This document shows positions 6,288-13,284 of a DNA stretch of 13,788 bases, one piece after another; the first letter of the stretch is position 1, and each line of letters starts with the position of its first letter. The notes under the pieces were generated by a model. That model ran no database searches and had not been told where the DNA came from. It saw nothing but the letters and a program-made list of their open reading frames with translations. The stretch comes from an uncultured Alcaligenaceae bacterium. GTDB taxonomy: Bacteria; Pseudomonadota; Gammaproteobacteria; Burkholderiales; Burkholderiaceae_B. Both the position numbers and the translations under genes were made by a program. The stretch lies in assembly GCA_937908115.1 (NCBI GenBank), contig CALEQZ010000056.1, positions 1 to 13,788 on the forward strand, read 5' to 3'.

Positions 6288-7508
6288 TTAGCCGAGCTCG
6301 GCCACGGCCCGGGCAATGCGCGCCAACGCGGTCTCCAATTGCGACTGCGAGGTCGCATAGCTGATGCGGAAGAACGGCGCCAGGCCGAACACCGTGCCGG
6401 GCACGACGGCCACGTCGTGATCCTGCAGCAGATACTGGCAAAAGTCAGCATCGGTATGCAACACCTGTCCACCGGGCGTACGCTTGCCCAGCACGCCGGC
6501 GCAGCTGGCGTAGACGTAGAACGCGCCTTCGGGCCGCCGGCACGACAGTCCTTCGATGGCGTTCAGGCCGTCGACGACCAGGTCCCGCCGCGCCTGGAAC
6601 GAGCGACGCCGTTCGGGCAGCACGTCCTGCGGCCCGTCCAGGGCCTCGATCGCGGCGGCCTGGCTGATGGAGCAGGGGTTGGACGTGCTCTGGCTCTGCA
6701 CCACCGCGATCGCCTCGATCAGCGCCTTCGGGCCGCCCGCGTAGCCGATGCGCCAACCCGTCATGGCATAGGCCTTGGACAGGCCGTTGACGGTCAGCGT
6801 CCTGTCCTTTAAGCGCGGCTCGACCTGGGCCAGGGTCCGGAAGGCGAAATCCCCGTATATCAGGTGCTCATAGATGTCGTCCGAGATCACCCACACGTGC
6901 GGATGGCGCAGCAACACGTCGGCCAGCTGCCGCAAGTCGGATTCCGAATACGCCGCGCCGGTCGGGTTGGACGGCGAATTGATCATCACCCAGCGCGTGC
7001 GCGGCGTGATGGCGCGCTCCAAATCGGCAGCCGCCATGCGAAAGCCATTGGCCTCGCTGCACGGCACCTCCACGACCTTGCCGCCGGCAATGGCGATCAT
7101 GTCGGCGTACGACGTCCAGTACGGCGCGCCCACCACGACTTCGTCGCCGTCATCCAAGGTGGCCATCAGGGCATTGTGGATCACCTGTTTGGCGCCGGCG
7201 CCGACGGTGATTTCGTCCAGGCCGTAGGACAGGCCGTTTTCGCGTTCGAACTTGCGTGCGATCGCCGCCTTCAATTCGAGTGTGCCGTCGAGCAGCGTGT
7301 ACTTGGTCTGCCCGGCCTCGATGGCGCGCACGGCCGCCTGCTTGACGTTGTCCGGCGTATCGAAGTCGGGCTCGCCCGCGCCCAACACGATGACGTCGCG
7401 GCCCTGGCGCTTCAATTGCGCGGCACGCGCGCCGATGCGCAGGATTTCCGACACACCGATGCCGGCGATGCGGCGGGCCCGGCGCAGGGCAGGGGCTTGT
7501 CCGGTCAT
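6288..7508 (-). CDS. Pyridoxal-phosphate aminotransferase, class I, aspartate aminotransferase-like
   Basis: A 406-residue cytoplasmic fold-type I aminotransferase, closest in style to the I-gamma aspartate aminotransferases (about 400 residues). Landmarks: DVIVLGAGEPDFDTPDNVK (38-56), GQTKYTLLDGTLELKAAI (66-83), INSPSNPTGAAYS with Asn181, VISDDIYEHLIYG with Asp210 and Tyr213, NGLSKAYAMTGWRIGYAGG with the Schiff-base Lys245, and FFRISYATS with Arg381 for the substrate carboxylate. It transfers an amino group between an L-amino acid and a 2-oxo acid. The ATG at 7508 overlaps the stop of the hydroxyacid dehydrogenase (ATGA), and AAGGGGGG lies 5 bases upstream, so the two are translationally coupled. 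The coupling suggests that the 2-oxo acid made by the dehydrogenase, or by the divergent oxidoreductase, is its amino acceptor. Family secure; preferred amino acid unknown. Confidence 0.92.
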   Translation of the reverse strand: MTGQAPALRRARRIAGIGVSEILRIGARAAQLKRQGRDVIVLGAGEPDFDTPDNVKQAAVRAIEAGQTKYTLLDGTLELKAAIARKFERENGLSYGLDEITVGAGAKQVIHNALMATLDDGDEVVVGAPYWTSYADMIAIAGGKVVEVPCSEANGFRMAAADLERAITPRTRWVMINSPSNPTGAAYSESDLRQLADVLLRHPHVWVISDDIYEHLIYGDFAFRTLAQVEPRLKDRTLTVNGLSKAYAMTGWRIGYAGGPKALIEAIAVVQSQSTSNPCSISQAAAIEALDGPQDVLPERRRSFQARRDLVVDGLNAIEGLSCRRPEGAFYVYASCAGVLGKRTPGGQVLHTDADFCQYLLQDHDVAVVPGTVFGLAPFFRISYATSQSQLETALARIARAVAELG

Positions 7509-8428
7509 TGCTGCCCCCCTTGGCCGCAGATGCGCCGGCAGTGGTTGAGCGCTGCCTCGATCAGGTTGTCGCTGGCCTCGGGCGTGCGAAACGCCGAATG
7601 CGCCGACAAGGTGACGTTGTCCAGTTGCGCCAGGGGATGGTCGGCCGGCAGCGGCTCGGTGACGTAGACGTCCAGGCCTGCGTGCGCGAGCTTGCCCGAG
7701 CGCAGCGCATCGACCATCGCATCCTCGTCGACCAGTGCCCCGCGCGCCGTGTTGATCAGGATGGCGCCGTCACGCATGCGCGCGATGCGCTCGCGCGACA
7801 GGAACCCGCGCGTCTCATCGGTCAATAGCAGGTGCAGCGACACCACGTGGCTTGCCGCCAGCAACTCGTCGAGTTCGACGAAGCGCACGCCGGGATGCGA
7901 CTTGGGGCTGCGGTTCCAGGCGATGACTTCCATGCCGACACCGCCGGCCAGCCGCGCCATTTCGGCAGCGATGCCGCCGAACCCGACCAGCCCCAGCGTC
8001 TTGCCGGTCAGCTGCACGCCGTCGGTGCGCAGCCAGTTGCCGGCGCGCATGCCCCGGTCCATCCGGGCGAGCCCCTTGGCCGCGGCCCACATTAGCGCGA
8101 AGGCGCATTCGGCCACCGCGGTATCGCCGTAACCCTTGATGATGTGGACCTGGATGCCCAATTCGGCGAGCTCCTCCGGATTCATGTACGAGCGCGCCCC
8201 GGTGCCCAGGAACACCACATGCTTCAGCCCCTTGCACCGGCGCGCGATGTCCGTGGGCAGGTAGGTGTGGTCAATGATGGCGATTTCGGCGTCGCCCAGG
8301 ACGTCCGGCAGTTGCTCGGGCGTGATGTCGGGCTGGCGGTTGATGCCAAGCGGCAAATCGTCCGCGCGGTGCAGGCGTTCGGCCACGGCGGCCAAGGTGG
8401 GATTGGCGTCGACGAAGATGGCTTTCAT
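7505..8428 (-). CDS. D-isomer specific 2-hydroxyacid dehydrogenase
   Basis: A 307-residue NAD(P)-dependent enzyme that interconverts a D-2-hydroxy acid and a 2-oxo acid. The Rossmann loop is LGLVGFGGIAAEMARLAGG (from about residue 145). The catalytic set is Arg229 in INTARGALVDE, Glu258 in LDVYVTEPLPADHPL and His277 in LSAHSAFRTPEA. After the second strand the usual acidic residue is replaced by WNRS (171-174), as in NADPH-preferring relatives. The start is placed at 8428 because MKAIFVDANPTL begins the first beta strand; the frame stays open to an ATG at 8533, but the extra 35 residues do not look like this family and cross the divergent promoters. No strong Shine-Dalgarno precedes 8428. It is the first leftward gene, with its stop overlapping the aminotransferase start, and it faces a DadA-like gene. 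Substrate not identified. Confidence 0.9.
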   Translation of the reverse strand: MKAIFVDANPTLAAVAERLHRADDLPLGINRQPDITPEQLPDVLGDAEIAIIDHTYLPTDIARRCKGLKHVVFLGTGARSYMNPEELAELGIQVHIIKGYGDTAVAECAFALMWAAAKGLARMDRGMRAGNWLRTDGVQLTGKTLGLVGFGGIAAEMARLAGGVGMEVIAWNRSPKSHPGVRFVELDELLAASHVVSLHLLLTDETRGFLSRERIARMRDGAILINTARGALVDEDAMVDALRSGKLAHAGLDVYVTEPLPADHPLAQLDNVTLSAHSAFRTPEASDNLIEAALNHCRRICGQGGQQ

Positions 8429-8504
8429 GTAGCGGCGTATGGATGAATCGATCAGGGCCGGGCCAGGCGCGGCGAGGCGGGCGCGGGCCCCGAGGGGCTT
8501 GGAC

Positions 8505-8533
8505 ATGCTGCATATTGTCTCGTATACCGTCAA
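8505..8533 (-). promoter_or_regulatory. Candidate leftward promoter for the hydroxyacid dehydrogenase operon
   Basis: On the minus strand TTGACG (8533-8528, 5 of 6) and CAGCAT (8510-8505, 3 of 6) are separated by 17 bp. Transcription would begin near 8498, giving a leader of about 70 nt to 8428. It overlaps the rightward candidate promoter, and the hexamer palindrome GTATAC (8522-8527) lies in the shared zone as a possible operator core. The -10 is weak. Confidence 0.35.
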
Positions 8534-8543
8534 GTGCTATGGT
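8515..8543 (+). promoter_or_regulatory. Candidate rightward promoter for the DadA-like gene
   Basis: TTGTCT (8515-8520, 4 of 6), a 17-bp spacer, and TATGGT (8538-8543, 4 of 6) preceded by TGC, an extended -10. A start near 8550 would lie upstream of the leader ORF at 8604 and of the oxidoreductase start at 8693. It would exclude the longer in-frame start at 8534. The intergenic region 8429-8692 otherwise shows only GC-rich sequence. Confidence 0.4.
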
Positions 8544-8603
8544 CGCCCGCGCATCGGCGCACGGCTGATGCCGCGCCCACCGCGCGCACCAGGAACATCG
8601 AAC

Positions 8604-8696
8604 ATGACAACCGTTTTCGTCGTCGGCGCCACCTGCACGCATCATGCCAGCGGCGCGCTGCCGCCGGGCGCCTGCCCGCTGCCCACCTTGCCATGA
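8604..8696 (+). CDS. Possible 30-codon leader ORF coupled to the DadA-like gene
   Basis: A short frame starts with ATG at 8604, nine bases after AGGA (8591-8594), and encodes 30 residues. Its TGA (8694-8696) overlaps the ATG of the oxidoreductase in an ATGA junction. The peptide starts MTTVFVVGATCTHH and becomes Ala/Gly/Pro-rich. No family is recognised. The oxidoreductase itself has no obvious Shine-Dalgarno, so translation of this leader could deliver ribosomes to it. It could equally be a chance ORF, so confidence is low to moderate. Confidence 0.35.
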   Translation: MTTVFVVGATCTHHASGALPPGACPLPTLP

Positions 8697-9973
8697 GCGC
8701 CATGCACGTCGTGATCATCGGTGCCGGTGCGGTCGGCGCCGCCACTGCCGTCCAGGCCCTGAACGCGGGGCTGCGCGTCACGCTCATCGAACCGGGCGAG
8801 CCGGGCGGACGGCAAGCAGCCAGCTACGGTAACGCGGGCTGGCTGTCGTCGCACTCGGTGCTGCCGCCGGCTGCGCCCGGCGCGTGGAAGCAAGTCCCGC
8901 GCTGGCTGAAGGACCCGCTCGGGCCGCTGGCGGTGCGCTGGCGCCATTTGCCGCAGGCCGCACCGTGGCTGGTGCGTTACCTGGCCTCGGCATGGACGTG
9001 GGAACAGGTGGCGCGCACCGCGCATGCGCTGCGCAGCCTGCTGGCCGGCGCGCCGGCCCTGCACGAAGCCTTGGCGCGCCAGGCCGGCGTGGCCGACTTG
9101 ATCGAACGGCGCGGACTGCTGCACGTCTATTTGTCCGAGCAGCACTTCCGGGCCGACGGCCGCGCCTGGCAGATCCGCCGACAGGAAGGCATCCAGTGGC
9201 AGGCGCTCGACGCCCAGGCGCTACGCGCGCTGGAGCCGGACCTGCATCCGCGCTACACCTTTGGCGCGCTGGTCGGCGAGGCCGGGCACTGCCAAGACCC
9301 AGGCGCCTACGTGGCAGCGCTGGTCCGTCTGGCCCAATCGCTCGGCGCCGAGTTGCGACGCACGCGCGCCACGGGCTTTTACGTCGAAAACGGCCGGCTG
9401 CGCGGCGTGCGGGCCGACGACGGCGACATCGCCTGCGACAAGGCCGTCATCGCCGCCGGGATCCGCTCACGCGACCTGGCCCGCCTGGCTGGCGATGATG
9501 TGCCGCTGGCGGCCGAGCGCGGCTATCACGCCGTCATCCGCCAGCCCGGGGTGCGGGTCAACACCGCGACCATGTTTGCCGATTGCAAGATGGTGGCCAC
9601 GCCCATGCAAGCAGGGTTGCGCGTAGCTGGCCAGGTGGAAATCGACCATGTCGACGCCGCGCCGGATTGGCGGCGGGCCCGCATATTGGTGGACCTGGTG
9701 CGCTCGGCCTATCCGTCGCTGTCAGCCACAGGCGTCGATGAACCCGCCGATTATTGGCAGGGTTCGCGCCCCAGCCTGCCCGACGGCCTGCCCTGCATCG
9801 GCCCGGCCTCGGCGTGCGCCGACATCGTCCACGCCTTCGGCCACGGGCACGTAGGCCTGGTCAGCTCGGCGCGTACGGGTGAGCTGGTCGTGCGCATCTT
9901 GCAGGGGCAGCCCACCGGCGCCGCCTTCGCGTCCTTCGACCCGCGGCGCTTTGGCCGCCGGCGCCCCGCGTAA
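8693..9973 (+). CDS. FAD-dependent oxidoreductase, D-amino acid dehydrogenase (DadA)-like
   Basis: A 426-residue DAO-family flavoprotein. The N-terminus is a dinucleotide fold: HVVIIGAGAVGAATAVQALNAG (residues 5-26) ending in Glu33 of VTLIEPG, which should bind the ribose. ASYGNAGWLSSHSVLPP (43-59) is the DadA-type loop after the FAD fold. Near the C-terminus YWQGSRPSLPDGLPCIGPAS and FGHGHVGLVSSARTGELV form the second FAD contact region. DadA enzymes sit on the inner face of the cytoplasmic membrane, oxidise D-amino acids to 2-oxo acids plus ammonia, and pass electrons to the respiratory chain. The start at 8693 is chosen for the leader stop overlap; an ATG three codons later (8702) is possible. 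It is divergent from the hydroxyacid dehydrogenase/aminotransferase pair, which act on the same class of 2-oxo acid. Family confident; D-amino acid specificity is likely but not proven. Confidence 0.88.
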   Translation: MSAMHVVIIGAGAVGAATAVQALNAGLRVTLIEPGEPGGRQAASYGNAGWLSSHSVLPPAAPGAWKQVPRWLKDPLGPLAVRWRHLPQAAPWLVRYLASAWTWEQVARTAHALRSLLAGAPALHEALARQAGVADLIERRGLLHVYLSEQHFRADGRAWQIRRQEGIQWQALDAQALRALEPDLHPRYTFGALVGEAGHCQDPGAYVAALVRLAQSLGAELRRTRATGFYVENGRLRGVRADDGDIACDKAVIAAGIRSRDLARLAGDDVPLAAERGYHAVIRQPGVRVNTATMFADCKMVATPMQAGLRVAGQVEIDHVDAAPDWRRARILVDLVRSAYPSLSATGVDEPADYWQGSRPSLPDGLPCIGPASACADIVHAFGHGHVGLVSSARTGELVVRILQGQPTGAAFASFDPRRFGRRRPA

Positions 9974-9983
9974 GGGGCGCCGG
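9958..9983. terminator. Hairpin with stop codon in the loop, between convergent genes
   Basis: CCGGCGCCCC (9958-9967) pairs perfectly with GGGGCGCCGG (9974-9983), leaving a 6-base loop GCGTAA that contains the TAA of the oxidoreductase. The autotransporter stop lies only 12 bases further on the other strand. No T-run flanks either side, so it is a non-canonical but position-appropriate bidirectional terminator or 3'-end stabiliser. Confidence 0.5.
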
Positions 9984-9995
9984 GCCGACCCAACC

Positions 9996-12965
9996 CTACC
10001 AGACGTACTGGATACCGATGCGGCCGCTCACGCCGCGGGTCTTGCTGCTTTCGAGACTTTGCTCGTAGTCCGCCGCAATGAAGGCGTTCAGGTTGTCCTT
10101 GAGCTGCGCGTTGAACCCAACGCCCAGCTGGCCCCACGTGCCGCCCAGGCCGGTACGCAACGTCACGGGGTTGCGCCCGTCCGGCGTCGAGAACGTCGTC
10201 TTGGCCCGCGCACCAAAGTCATGCCAGACGTTGGCGCGCGCCCACACGCCGTATTCCCGGCCATCGTCGCCTTCCCAGTTCCTGGCCAGGCGCGCGCCCA
10301 GCCGTCCATACAGCCCGTCGGTGCTGCCAAAGCGGATCTTGCCGTAGCGGTCGCGCGTGGCGTCCAGCGACACGTGCTGGTACACGAGCTGCGCCTGCGG
10401 CTCGAGCGTCCACTTGTCGTCGAGCTTGAAGGGACGGCCAGCTTCCAGCGACGCAGCAAAGCCCCAACCGTCAGACCGCAGGGTGTGGCCATTGGCCGAA
10501 CGCAGGCGTACGCTGTCATAGCGCGTCACTTGCGCGACAGCGTCGATGTACCAGCGCGACGGACCCATGTGGGTCCAGTAACCGCCAAGGGAGTAACCGT
10601 CCATCGACAGCTTGCCGGCACGGCCGCCAAGCACCGCGTCCACGCGGGCCGAGGCATGCGAGGCCGACAGATAGGCGCCGGCCATCTGGCGCGAACCGTC
10701 GTCGCGCAAGCGGCGGTACACGTCCATGCCCAGTTGCACCCCGCCCAGGTCGTAGTCGTAGCGGGGCCCGTTCTTGCGGAAGCTGTCGTAGCGGCTGGCC
10801 TCGCTATTGCCCCCGTCGCGGACCTTGCCCGAGCTGCCGAATACCCGGCCCCACGCGCGCTTGTCGTCTTCCCGAGGACCGGCGTAGCCCTGCATCGCGC
10901 TGCCCTGCGCAAGCATCACATAGTCTTCCCCGGCGCGATCGTGATAGGTGCCGAGCAAGTCCAGCCCACGCCGGTGCGCCACGGACGGCGCGGCCATCGC
11001 CAGCGGGACTTCCTTGCGGTAGTTGGGCACTTCCTCGGGCTTGTCCTCATCGCCTGTGGTGGCCTTGACGTAGCTGCGCAAATACCAGTTCCCGTCCTCG
11101 GCATCGGCATCGACCCCGCCATGGTTGAGCGCGTATTCGTAGGCGCCGGCAGCCACCACGTTGCCCAGCGCGAACGCCCCCTTGGCCGAAGCCGCCTTGT
11201 CGCGGACTTCGACAACCTCGATGCCATTGCCCACGGTCAAGTGGCCCAGGTCGGCGGGGTCATAGTCGACATGGATCTGGGTCGGCCCGCCCTTGCCCAG
11301 CTGCGTGCGGTCGACCACGAGCATGTCGGCGTACCGGTCGGTCGGGTCCGTGGCCGCCGTCGAACGGGCACCCGCCTTGACGTGCAGCCGTCCGCCGTTG
11401 GAGACGAACACGCCGGCGCCAGGACCGGCCGCGGCATCGGGCGCGCCCGTGATCACCAGCGTGTTGCCGATCGCCGGGCCGCGCAAATCGATGGTGCCGG
11501 CATGATTGAACTCGCCCAGGTTCACCATCTGGGCCTGGACGATGCCGTCGCGCGTCATGTCGTAGACGTCCGCAGGCAGCGCGGTGCTGCCCGCGCCGGT
11601 GGTGGGCGCATAAAAGCCGGCCGCATCCACCGTGGCCGCCTTGGCGACGGCGGCCAGACGCACGGTGGCGCCCGCTTGGTTGTCGAAGCGGCTCGTGGAC
11701 GCACCGAAGTCGGATACCAACACGCGCTTGGTGTCGCGCGTGCCGTCGCCGTCGGTATCGGCAAAGTGGCGCAAGGCCAACACGCCGCCGGCCTCGTTGG
11801 AGACCGTGTTCTGGCCGCCTGCAGCCAGCTCCACGAAGCCGGTGAGGGTGCCGCTATTGCGCAGGGTCAGGTTGCCCACGCCGCCGGCCTTGTAGCGGCC
11901 CGTGTCGACCACCGCCCGGTCCGACCCGGCCTCGATGCGCCCGGCGTTGGCCAGCGTGGCCGCCTTGTCGCTGCTGATGGCCACGCCCGCCGCCGCCACG
12001 CCATGCTGGGCCGAGGTGCTGGCCGCATCGGCCTGCCAGCCGCCGGTGACACGCCCGTCCTTGCCGATGGTGACCATTGCCGTTCCCTCGTCGGTCAGGG
12101 CCGATACGCCCACGCCAAACTCGTCGCGCGCCGTCACGGTGCCGTCGATTTGCGCCTGGACCTGCGCACGGCGGGCAAAGCCGCCAGCAGCCCGGCCGAC
12201 CACTTCCACGCCCATGGCATGGGGACCCGAGGCTTGGACGGTCGCGCCGTTGGCCACGGTGGCCTGGAGCCGACTTGGTCCCTGGCTTCTCACGTGGACG
12301 CCGCGCGCATTCCTGCCCGAAACTTGCACTTGCCCGCCTTGCACATGAGCATAGGCGTCCGCCGCGTGATCGGGGTTGGAGGCATAGACATTCAGGCCGT
12401 TGGCACCATCGCCCGTCGCCTTGACCTGGCCGCTAGACACGATGCCTGCCTCGCCCGTGCCCATGTGGTACGTCCATGCGGCATACGCGTCGTTACCTTC
12501 GACTTCAACGCTCGCCGTCGGGTCAATGACCATTGTCGCGCGTGCATTGCTGAGCGATGCGCTTAAGACTGTAAGTAGGCCCATCGCATCATCACCTTGC
12601 GCCTTGACCCCGCCACGTACGACTGTGTCGACTTGCCCGCTTCCCTCTTGCAGTGCGAATATGCCGGTGGCAGACGGGCCTTGCGCAGTGATGCGCCCAG
12701 TCTCGCTTTGCTCGACGCGCACGTCGGCCGTACTGGTGGCGTTCCTGGCCCAGGCGAGAATTCCCCACGCGTTGTCGCCGTTCACGTCGATTTCCCCGGC
12801 CGATATCACCGACGCCAGGCCGGCGCCGGGCTGGTACACGGCGATGCCCCTCGAATCTGTTCCCCGCGCCGTGAGCTTGCTGCCGGCACGTTGGCGCACT
12901 TCGATGGTGCCTGCGCTCGTCGCATCCCGCCCTTCGGCCAAGATGGCGGCGTAAGCTCCCCCAAT
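9996..12965 (-). pseudogene. Autotransporter (type Va), 5'-truncated by an insertion sequence
   Basis: About 989 codons remain, reading into an IS end at about 12965; a TGA at 12975-12977 in IS DNA closes the frame upstream. Numbering from the first possible start, a TTG at 12941: residues about 1-280 are a repetitive passenger of beta-helix type; 395-403 carry DTDGDGTRD, a calcium-loop-like motif; about 475-625 resemble the pertactin-type autochaperone (FNHAGTIDLRGPAIGNTLVITG, GGRLHV, YADMLVVD, GNGIEVVEV, ending NWYLRS); 626-694 are a linker containing the alpha-helical pore segment; 695-981 are a complete barrel from RAWGRVFG to the terminal aromatic IGIQYVW. A whole protein would export its passenger through this outer-membrane barrel. 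The signal peptide and N-terminal passenger are missing here, so the remnant should not be secreted. The barrel itself shows no frameshift, so loss is probably recent. Which Bordetella-type autotransporter this is cannot be named. Confidence 0.88.
12093..12863 (-). repeat. Passenger-domain repeats with alternating 28- and 33-residue spacing
   Basis: A motif of the form G-x-[DNS]-A-x-G-[IVL] recurs in the passenger at residues 27 (GTDSRGIAV), 55 (GDNAWGILA), 88 (GPSATGIFA), 116 (GDDAMGLLT), 149 (GNDAYAAWT), 177 (GDGANGLNV), 209 (GRNARGVHV) and 239 (GPHAMGVEV), numbered from the TTG at 12941. Spacings are 28, 33, 28, 33, 28, 32 and 30, so the true unit is about 61 residues made of two unlike halves. 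The protein pattern is clear, while the DNA repeats are diverged. Confidence 0.75.
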
Positions 12966-13017
12966 TGGTAGACATCAGCCGGTAGAATTTCGGGGCCTCC
13001 ACGAGTCGGAGACTCCC

Positions 13018-13284
13018 TTGAAGAAAAGCAGGTTCACGGAAAGCCAGATCGTTGCGGTGCTGAAGGAAGGCGAGGCCGGTATGCCGGTTGCCGAACTGTG
13101 CCGCAAGCACGGCGTTAGCAGCGCCACGTACTACCAGTGGAAGAGCAAGTACTCGGGCGTACAGGTGTCCGAGTTGCAGCGGCTGCGCGAGCTCGAGGCC
13201 GAGAACGCCAAGCTCAAGCGCATGTACGCGGATCTGGCCCTGGAGAATTCGGCGATCAAGGATGTTCTGAACCGAAAATCCTGA
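13018..13284 (+). CDS. IS3-family transposase OrfA
   Basis: An 88-residue DNA-binding subunit. It starts at a TTG at 13018, with GGAG eight bases upstream, and reads (M)KKSRFTESQIVAVLKEGEAG, then the helix-turn-helix PVAELCRKHGVSSATYYQWKSKY (residues about 22-45), then a leucine-zipper-like coiled coil with heptad Leu residues (LQRLRELEAENAKLKRMYADLALEN in two pieces, about 53-78). The length is usual for OrfA of this family. It recognises the element ends and regulates transposition; the OrfAB fusion made by frameshifting is the active transposase. Its use of a TTG start would keep expression low. Confidence 0.9.
   Translation: MKKSRFTESQIVAVLKEGEAGMPVAELCRKHGVSSATYYQWKSKYSGVQVSELQRLRELEAENAKLKRMYADLALENSAIKDVLNRKS
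13275..13278 (+). other. Candidate -1 ribosomal frameshift site
   Basis: A run AAAA sits three codons before the orfA TGA (CGA AAA TCC TGA). Slipping back one base turns the reading into ATC CTG ACG and enters orfB, matching the frame relation expected in IS3 elements. The run is shorter than the common A6G slippery sequence, so efficiency may be low. Confidence 0.5.

Noticed and set aside
8429..8533. N-terminal extension of the D-2-hydroxyacid dehydrogenase to 8533
   Set aside because: The first beta strand begins at MKAIFVDA (8428), and the extension crosses the divergent promoter zone.
8534..8692. N-terminal extension of the DadA-like protein from 8534
   Set aside because: It precedes the Rossmann start by 53 residues with no family-like sequence, and the ATG lies inside the candidate -10 promoter element.
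9879..12566. An 895-codon plus-strand frame opposite the autotransporter
   Set aside because: It lies antisense to a clearly conserved autotransporter, is His/Arg/Ala/Gly/Val-rich, starts inside the oxidoreductase gene and shows no domain; a GC-rich shadow.
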